Below, one piece after another: positions 32,350-42,100 of a stretch of DNA of 64,000 nt (within the stretch, counting starts at the first letter, position 1; each line of letters begins with the position of its first letter). Location of the stretch: positions 1 through 64,000 of the forward strand of contig JAAYBV010000017.1 in the NCBI GenBank assembly GCA_012744475.1. The letters are read 5' to 3'. The notes under the pieces were generated by a model. That model was not told where the DNA came from, searched no databases, and saw only the letters and a list, made by a program, of their open reading frames with translations. The position numbers and the translations under genes were made by a program. This DNA is from Phycisphaerae bacterium (GTDB lineage: Bacteria; Planctomycetota; Phycisphaerae; Sedimentisphaerales; Anaerobacaceae).

Positions 32350-32550
32350 CGTTTCCGTCTGGCGATGCGCGACGGCCTCGCAGGCGAAATCGGATTGACA
32401 GCGGCCGGGCGGGTCGGTAGGCTGCTCGGCTTTGTGTGGGCCGCAGGGTGTGGGTCCTGCGGGCCGGATGAAGAGAGACCAGAGGAGAGAAGGGCCGACC
32501 ACTCCCGCGTACCTCCCTTGAGGCCTGCTGCTGGCGGGTTCCGCTTCCGT

Positions 32551-32901
32551 ATGACCTGGATTCGATCGCCGCTGGTGATCATTGTCGCGACGCAGTTGCT
32601 GTTCACGGCGGGCGACCTGCTCGCCCGAGCCAACCTGCGCCACAATCCGTTCAGCGCCTCGACCTTCCTGAGCTGGTGGTTCGTGCTGTACTTCCTGATC
32701 CGCCAGGTCGCCATGTTCGGCCAGCTCTACGTCTTCAGCGCCCTCCAGATCGGCAAGACTATGGCCCTGTTCAGCGCCACCTCCATCGTGGTGGTCAACG
32801 TCCTCGGCGTTCTGCTGCTGGGCGAGGTCCTTTCCGTTCAGGCCTACCTGGCCATTGGCCTGGTCGTGCTGGGCTTCGTCCTGATGTCGGTCAGTCCGTA
32901 G
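32551..32901 (+). CDS. Small EamA/EmrE-like membrane protein
   Basis: The protein has 116 residues and four hydrophobic helices: LVIIVATQLLFTAGDLLA, FLSWWFVLYFLIRQVAMFG, ALQIGKTMALFSATSIVVVNVLGVLLL and AYLAIGLVVLGFVLMSV. This is the size and layout of small multidrug-resistance or half-EamA proteins. The start MTWIRSP is chosen because the upstream frame is not protein-like; its ribosome site is weak. The last 11 bp overlap the converging slipin gene. Confidence 0.7.
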   Translation: MTWIRSPLVIIVATQLLFTAGDLLARANLRHNPFSASTFLSWWFVLYFLIRQVAMFGQLYVFSALQIGKTMALFSATSIVVVNVLGVLLLGEVLSVQAYLAIGLVVLGFVLMSVSP

Positions 32902-33892
32902 AGCCGCGATTCGCACGTCCTGAGCTACTCGCATCGTGTGCCGGCCCGTCTGTATGGGTCTGGCTCAGGGCCGCCAGGCCGCCCATGGCGCCGAGGTTCA
33001 TCGTCTCCAGCGCCGAGCTGGGAACGATGATCATCGAGCCTTTCTCCTTCAGACCTTCGAAGAGCATGTTCATGCCGCGAAGGTGCATGGCCATCGGATT
33101 CGCCTCGTATTGCTTGGCGGCCTGGGCGAACTTCTGGGCGATCTCGGTCTCGGCGGTCCCGAGGATGATTCGCGCCTGCCGCTCGCGCTCGGCCTGGGCC
33201 TGCTTGGACATCGCGTCCTCCAGGTCCTTCGGGATGATGATGTCGCGAATCTCGACGGATTGGACGGTGATGCCCCAGGGATTGGTCTTCTCGTCGAGAA
33301 TCTCGCGCAGCCGGCTGCCCAATTCGCCGCGATGAGTGAGCATGTCCGCCAGTTCGTGCGTGCCGATGATATCCCGCAAGGCCGTCTGCGCGGACAGCAC
33401 GATGGCCAGATAGTAATTCTCCACCTCGAGGATCGCCTTCTTCGCGTCCCAGACCATCCAGAAGCAGATCGCGTCCACGTTGACCGGGACGGTGTCCTTC
33501 GTCAGGGTCGATTCCGAGCTGAAGTCCGTGGCGCGGATGCGCATGTCCACCGTTTGCACGATGCTCTCGATGATCGGGACGATGAAGAACGCGCCCGGTC
33601 CCTTGAGCCGGTGGAATCTGCCCAGGCGAAGGATCACCGCACGGTCCCACTGGTTGGCGACCTTCAGGGCGAACAGAATGTAGACCGCCAGGAAGATGGC
33701 CACGCCCGCCACGGCCGGATGGATCTCATCCCACTGCCCCACGACGTAGCGGTTGACGACGAACCCGGCGGCCAGAACGAGAATCGCGGCCAGGAACGCG
33801 GGCAGGTTCAACTCCGCGCTGGGCACTTTGAAACTTTCCACGTACTTGCGCGCAATCGCCACAGGTTCTGGGGTCTTACTTCTGAGTCTCAT
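32891..33892 (-). CDS. Slipin (stomatin-like SPFH/band 7 protein)
   Basis: The protein has 333 residues. Two N-terminal hydrophobic segments (FLAAILVLAAGFVVNRYVV, AGVAIFLAVYILFAL) anchor it in the membrane. The SPFH domain follows: NQWDRAVILRLGRFHRLKGPG, IRATDFSSESTLTKD, VPVNVDAICFWMV, LRDIIGTHELADML, WGITVQSVEIRDIIIP and EDAMSKQAQAERERQARI. It probably organises membrane microdomains or protease complexes. Its start lies inside the end of the GntR gene (17-bp overlap), so both are one operon. Confidence 0.92.
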   Translation of the reverse strand: MRLRSKTPEPVAIARKYVESFKVPSAELNLPAFLAAILVLAAGFVVNRYVVGQWDEIHPAVAGVAIFLAVYILFALKVANQWDRAVILRLGRFHRLKGPGAFFIVPIIESIVQTVDMRIRATDFSSESTLTKDTVPVNVDAICFWMVWDAKKAILEVENYYLAIVLSAQTALRDIIGTHELADMLTHRGELGSRLREILDEKTNPWGITVQSVEIRDIIIPKDLEDAMSKQAQAERERQARIILGTAETEIAQKFAQAAKQYEANPMAMHLRGMNMLFEGLKEKGSMIIVPSSALETMNLGAMGGLAALSQTHTDGPAHDASSSGRANRGSTD

Positions 33893-34262
33893 GGTCTGGC
33901 CTCCCTTGCAGGTACTCGACGATTTCTGTGAGTGTCAGGTTGTATTGGTGTCCACGGGCGACAAGCTCGTCGCAGATCTGTTTGAGCATGCGGCGTTTCT
34001 CAGCATCGCCGATCTCGACCTCGCGGTGGCTCACGAAGGTGCCGGTCCCCTGTTGCGTGTCCAGGATGCCCAGGATTTCCAGTTCCGAGTAGGCCTTGCG
34101 GACCGTGTTGGGATTGACCTGGAGCTGGACCGCCAGATCCCGGACAGTGGGCAGTTGCTCGCCGGGCAACAGCCGGCCCGAGGCAATCCCATAGCGAATC
34201 TGGTCCACGATCTGACGATGGAAGGGGACCCCGCTCTTCAAATCCAGCTTGAACTCAATCAT
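33876..34262 (-). CDS. GntR-family (YtrA-type) transcriptional regulator
   Basis: The protein has 128 residues. The winged-helix domain (VPFHRQIVDQIRYGIASGRL, QLPTVRDLAVQLQVNPNTVRKAY, GTGTFVSH) is followed by a short helical tail of about 45 residues, as in the YtrA subfamily, which controls membrane or export genes. It overlaps the slipin gene. A palindrome overlapping its own promoter (34310-34331) suggests autorepression. Confidence 0.93.
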   Translation of the reverse strand: MIEFKLDLKSGVPFHRQIVDQIRYGIASGRLLPGEQLPTVRDLAVQLQVNPNTVRKAYSELEILGILDTQQGTGTFVSHREVEIGDAEKRRMLKQICDELVARGHQYNLTLTEIVEYLQGRPDHETQK

Positions 34263-34308
34263 CAGCGTGCTCCGTCAATGATCCTGTGTTGTAGTTTAAC
34301 ATAGGTAT

Positions 34309-34337
34309 AGTGTACTATATAAATAGCACACCGTCAA
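34309..34337 (-). promoter_or_regulatory. Promoter and GntR operator of the gntR-slipin operon
   Basis: TTGACG (34337-34332) and TACACT (34314-34309) are 17 bp apart. GTGTACTAT-ATAA-ATAGCACAC (34310-34331), a palindrome with one mismatch, fills the space between them, so a bound repressor would block polymerase. Confidence 0.65.
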
Positions 34338-34431
34338 CAGAAATCTCACTTCCTTTTAAGGAATTATAAACCATTTCATTTAAAGTGCTTATGGATAGCG
34401 AGACTCGGAAAACGAGAAAAATCTGTCGCGT

Positions 34432-35577
34432 CTACTCGTCCTTCATGAGAATAGCTCCATCGCCCGAAGCGACGGTGAAGTGGGTTCCCGTTCGGCCTGT
34501 GAGGGAGTCCTTTGCGGGGTGGTCGAGGTCGATCGTGTAGGGTTTTGCAGCGCCCGGCAGATTGACCACGACGAGCGCCTTTTCGTAGCTGCGTCGCCAG
34601 ACGTGGGAGCTGACTCGCTCGCCGGAGCCGGTCGGCAGGCCGATCTTGACGTCGTACTCGGGATACCAGTCGTGCTGGTGGCTGGTGTTGTCGGCGAAGA
34701 GATAGTAGAAATCGCCGACCGTAAGGGCGAAGCAGAGGCTCCAGCGTCTGGCCTGCGGATCGGCAGGGGGCTTCTTGCCTCGGTTGGGGTCGCCCGGCCA
34801 GCCCGCTCGCGAGCCGGTGTTCTCGAACCGCTCGATTACGCTGATTGTCGGCTTGCGCAGGAGTGACTCGGTGTGCCGCATCTTCGCGATGCAGTCGTCC
34901 CACTCCGTGCGGCCGTGACTCCAGCCGGACTCATACATGATTCCGTTCAGGTACGGAGCCGCGAAGTCGTGCTTGCCCACGGCATAGCCCGAATTAGCCA
35001 GGAGCAGGAAGTCGTCCCCTACCGCTTGGCGGACCTCCTTGAGAAACGCGACCCACGGCTCGGGTTCTTCACGCAGATTGTCGTAGAAGACGCCGTCGAG
35101 GCCGACCTGCTTTAACGCCGCCGTGAGTTTTGCCACGTGGCGGCGGTACTCGGCGTTGGACCAGTCCATGCGATACGTGCCGGGCCAGAATTGCTCGCGC
35201 TTCCCATTCTTGCGCAGCCACCACGGATGGTCCTCCGGCAGCCAGGTTTCGCCATACTCATAGAAGTACAGTTCCGCCAGGATGGGCGCATCCGGATTGA
35301 GCGATCGCAGCTCGGCGATGCGCCGCTTGGCCCGGTCGACCGAGTCAGCGGTGAACCCCTCGGCCAGCCCGGTCGGCTCGCGGTCGTATTTCAGGCCGAA
35401 GCCGCTGACTCCGGTCATGATCAGATCGTGCCTGGCCATGCTTTCGAGCGAGCGATCGCCCCGGACCGGTGACCAGAGCATGGCGATGCGCGGATAGGGC
35501 GTAGCCGCGTCGCATAGGCACGGGGCCCACAGAAGCCATAACAGGCATGTCTTGCGGCGGGATATCGAGCATTCCAT
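34432..35577 (-). CDS. Secreted putative glycoside hydrolase-like protein
   Basis: The protein has 381 residues. A signal peptide (TCLLWLLWAPCLCDA) is followed by a TIM-barrel-like domain: HDLIMTGVSGFGLKYD, APILAELYFYEY, LKQVGLDGVFYDNLREEPEPW, DDFLLLANSGYAVG and IMYESGWSHGRTEWDD. Carboxylates in FYDN and MYESG are candidate catalytic residues. A beta-rich end (YEKALVVVNLPGAAKPYTIDL) resembles the C-terminal sandwich of alpha-amylase-type enzymes. No exact family is assigned. Confidence 0.65.
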   Translation of the reverse strand: MECSISRRKTCLLWLLWAPCLCDAATPYPRIAMLWSPVRGDRSLESMARHDLIMTGVSGFGLKYDREPTGLAEGFTADSVDRAKRRIAELRSLNPDAPILAELYFYEYGETWLPEDHPWWLRKNGKREQFWPGTYRMDWSNAEYRRHVAKLTAALKQVGLDGVFYDNLREEPEPWVAFLKEVRQAVGDDFLLLANSGYAVGKHDFAAPYLNGIMYESGWSHGRTEWDDCIAKMRHTESLLRKPTISVIERFENTGSRAGWPGDPNRGKKPPADPQARRWSLCFALTVGDFYYLFADNTSHQHDWYPEYDVKIGLPTGSGERVSSHVWRRSYEKALVVVNLPGAAKPYTIDLDHPAKDSLTGRTGTHFTVASGDGAILMKDE

Positions 35578-35659
35578 CGGGCGATCCTTTCCAGAGCATT
35601 GCTGCGGCCATCATACACCGCAGGGAAGGGGGCCTGAAAGATTTCTGAAAGAATCTGGA

Positions 35660-35696
35660 AATTGCGCTTGCGATCTTTACAGATGTAGAGTAATCT
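35660..35696 (+). promoter_or_regulatory. Candidate blaI promoter with a BlaI/MecI operator
   Basis: TACAGATGTA at 35678-35687 matches the TACA-NN-TGTA core recognised by BlaI/MecI repressors. It lies between a weak TTGCGC -35 and TAGAGT -10 element, about 40 bp before the blaI start. This is consistent with autorepression. Confidence 0.55.
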
Positions 35697-35725
35697 CGTA
35701 ATCGTTAAAGCGAAAGGAGGTTGTC

Positions 35726-36124
35726 ATGGCGACAAGAGACCACGAGCTGACCGAAGCGGAATGGGAGATCATCCAGGTGGTGTGGGCGCACGAGCCGTGT
35801 GCGGCCCCGACGGTCCAGGAGGAGCTCCAGGCCCGCAAGAAGTGGACCTACAGCACCGTCAAAACCCTGATGGACCGCATGGTCGCCAAGGGCCTGCTCA
35901 CCACCGAACGCATCCGCAACCTGATCCTCTACCGCTCCGCCATTACACAAAAGCAGGCCCGCAAGGGCGAGGTGGCCAAGACACTGGCGCGAGCCTTCGG
36001 CGGGGCGTTCACCCCCATGATGCAGTTTCTGCTCGAAAGCCAGACGCTCTCCGATGGGGAGCTGGCCGAGCTGGAGGGCATGATCCGAAAGAAGCGACGC
36101 CGCGAAAGAGGTAGGGGCGAATAA
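35726..36124 (+). CDS. BlaI/MecI-family transcriptional repressor
   Basis: The protein has 132 residues. The winged helix is clear: HELTEAEWEIIQVVWAHEP, TVQEELQARKKWTYSTVKTLMDRMVAKGL. The C-terminal dimerisation helices are also present (FLLESQTLSDGELAELEGMI). AAAGGAGG precedes the ATG. The stop codon (TAA) and last residues RGRGE come from a 28-bp dispersed palindrome. The next gene encodes an M56/BlaR1-type membrane protein, so this is a BlaI-BlaR1-like sensor pair; in Planctomycetota such pairs are common and are not tied to beta-lactamase. No beta-lactamase gene is present. Confidence 0.94.
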   Translation: MATRDHELTEAEWEIIQVVWAHEPCAAPTVQEELQARKKWTYSTVKTLMDRMVAKGLLTTERIRNLILYRSAITQKQARKGEVAKTLARAFGGAFTPMMQFLLESQTLSDGELAELEGMIRKKRRRERGRGE

Positions 36125-36138
36125 TCGTTCGCCCGTAC
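36111..36138. repeat. 28-bp dispersed palindrome, copy 6 (supplies blaI stop)
   Basis: GTAGGGGCGAAT and GTTCGCCCGTAC arms. Read as AGG GGC GAA TAA it ends blaI. Confidence 0.85.
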
Positions 36139-36190
36139 GTGGATGTAACAAAACACGTCGGCAAGCATCTTTGGATGCGGAGGTATTGCG

Positions 36191-39100
36191 ATGAATGCGG
36201 TCATTGAGACGATCAATTCTGCGGGACGGACATTCGTTGAATTCGCGCTGCCCATGTTCATCCAGTCCAGCGTGCTCATCCTGATCCTGCTGGCGCTCGA
36301 CGTGGTACTGCGTCGCAGGGTCCGGGCGGTCTTTCGCTACTGGCTCTGGATGCTGGTCCTCCTGAAGCTCGTGCTGCCCCCGTCCTTGTGGTCGCCCGTC
36401 AGCATCGGTACCTGGCTGGGCGAGACGCTCGAGCCGCCGCAGATCGCCGTCGATGAGCCGCTGGCGCCTCAGCCGCAGACGCCTCCAGCCGAGTGGCAGC
36501 CTCAAGCGAAGCTTGGGGATGGCATGCGGCCCGACGACGGCATCGCCAAAGGTTTTGGCCTCGACACGCCGCTTGCAGACGAAGTCCTGTCACCGTTGTC
36601 TGTGCCGGTGGCCCGTAGGGGCGAATCATCGTTCGCCCCTACCCATGCGCCCCCGCATCCCGATACGACAGCGGGAGCGAGCGAGGACTCTCATGCCACG
36701 ATCAGTTGGCAGGGCATGATTCTGGTGGCTTGGGCAGCCGTTGTGCTGGCCCTGTTGCTGTTGCTGTTGCAGCGGGCGTGGTTTGTTCGAGGCCTGGTGG
36801 CCCAGGCGCAGGAGGCTCCCGCGCGATTGCAGGCCGCTCTGGATCAGTGTCGAACGCGAATGGGAATTGCCCGGCCGATCTCACTGCGCATCTCACCCAA
36901 CGCGAGCAGTCCCGCCGTGTGCGGCCTGCTCCGGCCGGTAATCCTCGTTCCGCAGAATCTGGCGCCACGATTGCAGCCGCACGACTTGCAGGCGGTGCAG
37001 CTGCACGAGCTGGCGCATGTCAAACGAGGCGACCTCTGGGTGAACCTGGTCCAGACGCTGCTGCAGATCGTCTATTTCTACAACCCGCTGCTCTGGCTGG
37101 CCAACGCGATGATCCGCCGCGCCCGCGAGCAGGCGGTCGATGAAGCCGTGCTCGTAGCGATGGGCGAGACCGCTCCGGATTATCCCGAGACGCTGCTCCA
37201 CGTCGCCAAGCTCGCCTTCCATCGACGACCGGCCCTGAGCCTGCGTCTGATCGGCGTCGTGGAATCCAGGAGCGCCCTGCGCAGCCGCATCAAACACATC
37301 CTCGCCCGCCCCCTCCCGAAGACCGCCAAACTCGGCCTGCTCGGCCTGACAGTCGTGTGCCTCATCGCAGCGTTGTTGCTGCCGATGGCGCGGGCGAACG
37401 AGGAGGCCTCCTCCGTAGTCAACAACGGTCCGCTGGATATCCGGCTGCTGGGAGTCTGTCCTGATGGTGACGGTGAATTGTATGATGCGAAAGGCAAGAA
37501 ACTCGGTGTTACCATGCCCCCGTTGGGAACCTCTGAGTGGTCGTGGGATGGCAACACGATGCGGCGGGACTTCGTCTTCCAAGTGCCCGACGTAGATGGG
37601 CAGTTGCTCTTTGCGCACATGCATCCGACCCATACGGGCAAGGCCCTTGGACGCAGTTTCATTCGCTTCGATCCACTGACCGATCCGCCAACCCTGGTTG
37701 TCCCTGCCAGACTCGATCGCACCTATCCGGAACCTGGGGTGAGTTCCTCTCCGCATGACCTTCCGGTCCGAAACGTGGACTTGACACTGGAGTATTTCCT
37801 TGGGCCACGAGGCGAAGCTCTTTGCATGTTCACAGGGCCATTTGCCGAGGGAACGACGGTTCAAGCGGATGACGGGCGTCCGTACGGATTGACTCCTGCG
37901 TCGAAGGAGTCATGGAGCCATTCCACGATCAGGTTCCACCTCATGACGAACCGGTCCCTCGAAGAAGATGTGCCGGTGATCGTCTATGACGCCGATGGAA
38001 TACGATACTTGGCGACCAGAGAAGCTGACAGTGACCGTCCTCTGCAGTATCGTGCGAACGGCGTGCCGTGGCGCTTGGTGGCAGCCATCACGGTCGGGGA
38101 GCAACCCCATAAGATCACATTCCAAGACGTCGTCGTTGATTACCCTGAACATCCGCAGCGGACTTATCCCGAGCATCTGGACCGGGTGGAAGGGCGACTG
38201 AAGACCGGATGGCCCTCAACCGACTTGACCCGATACGCCTTTCGAGATGCGCAGGAGATTATCAGCGTGCTCGATGTTATCCGGGGCTCTTACCTGATTG
38301 ATGGGGTCACCGATGCCGTCCGGTCCGACTCGCCGCGTCTGGATTTCGCTGGCCTCGATCCGGTATCGCGCAGCAAGATACGCGCGACGGCCACGAGGTG
38401 GATCGATTCCCCATACCGCACGGACGGCATTGTGCTGGGCCTGGCGGGACATTGGCCTGAGTTCTTCGACGTGGCGGCGGAGAGACTCCAGAGTACTTGT
38501 CCGGCGTCTCCATACTACCCCGAGTGCGAAGAGGCTTGGCGCGGAGACAATCGGATCATTGCAGAGGTGCTCCAGAAACGTTGGGGCCCGCTGAGTGCAT
38601 CCGAGGTTCAGAAGCTGAAGGACTGTATTTGTGAAACGACGGATTCTGAGGTGCTGACCAGCCTGTTTAAGTGTCTGGAAACCACGAAATCGGCCGAAGC
38701 AACCGATGCGTTCCGAGAATTGGCACAGGACGAGCATCCCTGGATTTGGTGGCACGCGACGGAAATGTGGTGCGAGCGTGTCTCTCGTGCAGACTGGACC
38801 GATGACAGTCTCCCACAGGGGATGAAGCTGAAACTGCACCTTGTCAAGTACGGTCTGGTACATGCCGAGGTGAGGGCTGAAGCCTCTGCGCTTCTGGCGG
38901 AGCAGTTGACGCCTCAATTGAGTCTGATGTCTTCGGACGTCTGGATTGCCGTCAGCCACAACATCCTTCTGCAATTCGACGCGAGGGCTGTCACAGATAT
39001 CTATGTCGACTACCTGCGTCAGATGCAATCGCTATTGAGCGATCACAGATGGGACCCCAGGACTCTTCTTGCGATCTCTTGTGACATCGCGCAGGTCGTA

Positions 39101-42100
39101 TGTCCGTTGAATCTGTGGTATGACATGGACATCGGCAATCTGGGGACATCCTGGGCGCAGGCCGTGTCGGACAAGGCGCCTCGCACCTTCGCTGCTCTCG
39201 AGGGTGTCATTTCCGATGTCTTGACATGGTATACCGCCAATCCCGCTCGTGTCCCACGCGAGTTTCCCCTTGAGGTCCAGGTGGTAGATGGAGCGGGGCA
39301 TCCGATTGTCGACGCCCAGGTGACCCTCAGGAGACTCGAGGACCGCCGGACCGCTTCCGGCGATACTTTCCATCGCGACATCGAAGTCGGCACGTGCCGG
39401 ACCGATGCCGATGGTCGCTTCACGTTCACCGGACTTGGTACCCACCCCTCATATACGCTTGATGTTGTTGCTGCGGGATTCATGCTGCGAGGGTTCCCGA
39501 TGGTAGCCCGGCAGTTGGACGGGCGGTACGGGCTTCTTGAAGGCAACATCATCAAGATGCGGAAGTCCGACTTCGCGGGTGGCAGCGTCTCTGGCGGATT
39601 CACCCCGCGAACGGGCGCGTTTCTCGATTCAGTTAAGGCAGTATGGGGCCTGCTTCTTGAAGGCGACACCGCGGTGGAGCAACTGAGTGGAGTGCCGATT
39701 GCCCTGCCTCTGACCGACCGAGCCCGCAGCGTGATGTCTCTGGCAGACGAGGAGGCTCGGCGACTCAATCATGACTATGTCGGCACCGAGCACATCCTGC
39801 TGGCTCTGGCGTGCCAGGAGGACGCCGTCAGCGCGAAGGTCCTGGCGAATCTCGGAGCTGATATCGACACGCTGCGGACCGAAGTGAACAAGTTCGTCCG
39901 CCCCGGCGCGGAACCGGTGACCCGGAGCACACTGCCGCGCATGCCGCGCGCCGAGAAGGCGATGCAGTACGCCAGAGAGGAAGCCAAATCTCTCGGCCAT
40001 GACTACATCGGCACCGAGCACATCCTCCTGGCCCTCATGCGAGAACGGGAGGGCGTCGCGGCCCAAGTGTTCGCCAGGCTGGGCATTACGCAGACGCAGA
40101 TCAGGGCCCAGGTGCTCACGTTCGTTCAGCCTGGGCGGCAGGACCCGGAAGAGGACAACGACGAGGGCGCTGGCGGAGGCGCCCTCGTCGAACCGCCGGA
40201 AGCCCCGTCTTCCGGTGTCGTTGCCGAGTTGCCCAACGGCGTGACGGTGGAGTTTCTGGCGTACTCGCAACTGACGCCGGACGGCCTCAAATGGTGGACG
40301 CCGGATGGTAAGCCGACCACGATCTCAGGTCTCTACGAGGCCGACGTCGAAGGGCACGGCACGCTTCTGGCGCTGCGGATCGAGCCGGAACCCGAGGCTG
40401 GTGTCTGGGCGTGGCGCTTTCAGCCCCCCGGTGTCAGCGAAGAACTGAAACCCGTCTGGCAAGTCAACGAGAGCGACATCTGGCTTATTCCGCTGGGAGA
40501 GGGACGCAGCTACGCCAATGTCGAGATCGCGGCCCAGGTGAGAGATCCGGTCGTGATCAAGACGGCTTCTGTGCAGCAGGCATCTTCGCAGGATGGCTTC
40601 TGGGTCAAGGACGTGACGCCCATCGATGCCGACTCGACGGCGTTCACCGCGCACGGCGCCTCGTCCTACTCCGGCGTGCCGATGGGAGTGCAGGTCCTGG
40701 CCGCTATCGACTCGGCCGGGCAGATTCACGCGGTCCGTCGGATACCGAGTCGTTCCATCGAGGAGCAACTGGGCAATCCGTTTGGAGAACCGCCGCGGCT
40801 TCAGGTGGACCTGCCCGTGGGTCGTTTCGCGAAAGTCGTGGTGGAAGGCTACGGTGAGCGCGCCGGCAGAGTCAAGTTTCGCAACCTGTCCCTGCGACCC
40901 GGCCAGCCGACGGAGGTGCACATCGAAGTTGAGGCCGAGCAACGAGGGCCTTGGTGGCATCCCAGCGAATATGACTCGAAACTGGAAGATCTCGGCCGGG
41001 TACTCTCAGAACAGGCAAAGGCGCGCGATGGACGATACCCTGTCGATCTTGCCACACTGCAAGCCTATTTCACGGACACGCAGTGGAGTTGGCTCCAGGA
41101 GCACGCCGTTTATCTTGTCGGCGGCGAACCGGTGACGAAGGCCGAGACCGTACCTCTGGCTTATGAGAAGACGTTGCGGCCGGCCGGCTTCGGTACCTAC
41201 GTCCTCTTCGGTGACGGCGCCGTGCTCTTCCGGACACCCAGCGAATTGGAGAAGCTCGGCATCACACGAGGGAGCCAGGTTGTCCCCCACCCTCCAGCGA
41301 TTCCGGAACCCGCGACTCCAGCGAGGGCTGATGAAGCGGCGTCACCTGCCGTCAAGGCGGAATTGCCCAACGGTGTGACGGTCGAGTTTCTGGCGTATTC
41401 GCACTTGGTGCCCAGGGGTGGGCTCTTCTGGTTCGACCCGCAGGGACAGGAGACCACCATCCCCGGCGTCTATGAGGCCGACGTCGAGGGACTCGGCACG
41501 ATCCTGGCGCTGCGGGTCCGACCGCCGGAAGCACATCTGGGCGCGCAGCTCTATCGTGGTCCCGATTCGCAGAACATCGAAAAGCAGTGGCAGCTTCCCG
41601 GTACGGACATCTGGCTTCTGCCGTTGCGGGATGAGCGCAGTTTCGCCAATCTGCGGGTCCTCACACAGTGGACTGAGCCGCCGGCGATCGAGACCATTCC
41701 CCTGACCGAAGAGAACCTTGGCCAACTGGTTGAGGTCAACCGGTACGGCATCGCCAGCATCGTCGACCTTCAGGTGGTCGAGAGCTTCTCTGCCGATAGG
41801 CTCATGAACGAGATGGGTCAGCCCTCGATCCTGGGGACGGGGGTGGCGACCGCTGAGTCCATGGGCCTTCAGGACGTCGCCGAGCCGCCCATGCTGCAAT
41901 TCTCCTACCTCCGCGAGCAAGGGTCTTTCCAGAAGGTGGTAGCGTTTCTGGACCAGGAAGGCCGCACCCATCCGGTCGAGCAGGTCAAGGTTGACTCGAC
42001 CGGGGCCACCTACCAGGGCAGGATCTGGCCGGGTCGCCTCGCGGGTGTTCGCGTAGAGGCCTCCGCTGTACGTGCCGCCGACGTGCGATTCCGCAATATC

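Noticed and set aside
35726-36969. Beta-lactam resistance system because of blaI and a BlaR1-type gene
   Set aside because: No beta-lactamase or PBP2a gene is near, and the sensor lacks a recognisable penicillin-binding domain. Such pairs are general in Planctomycetota.
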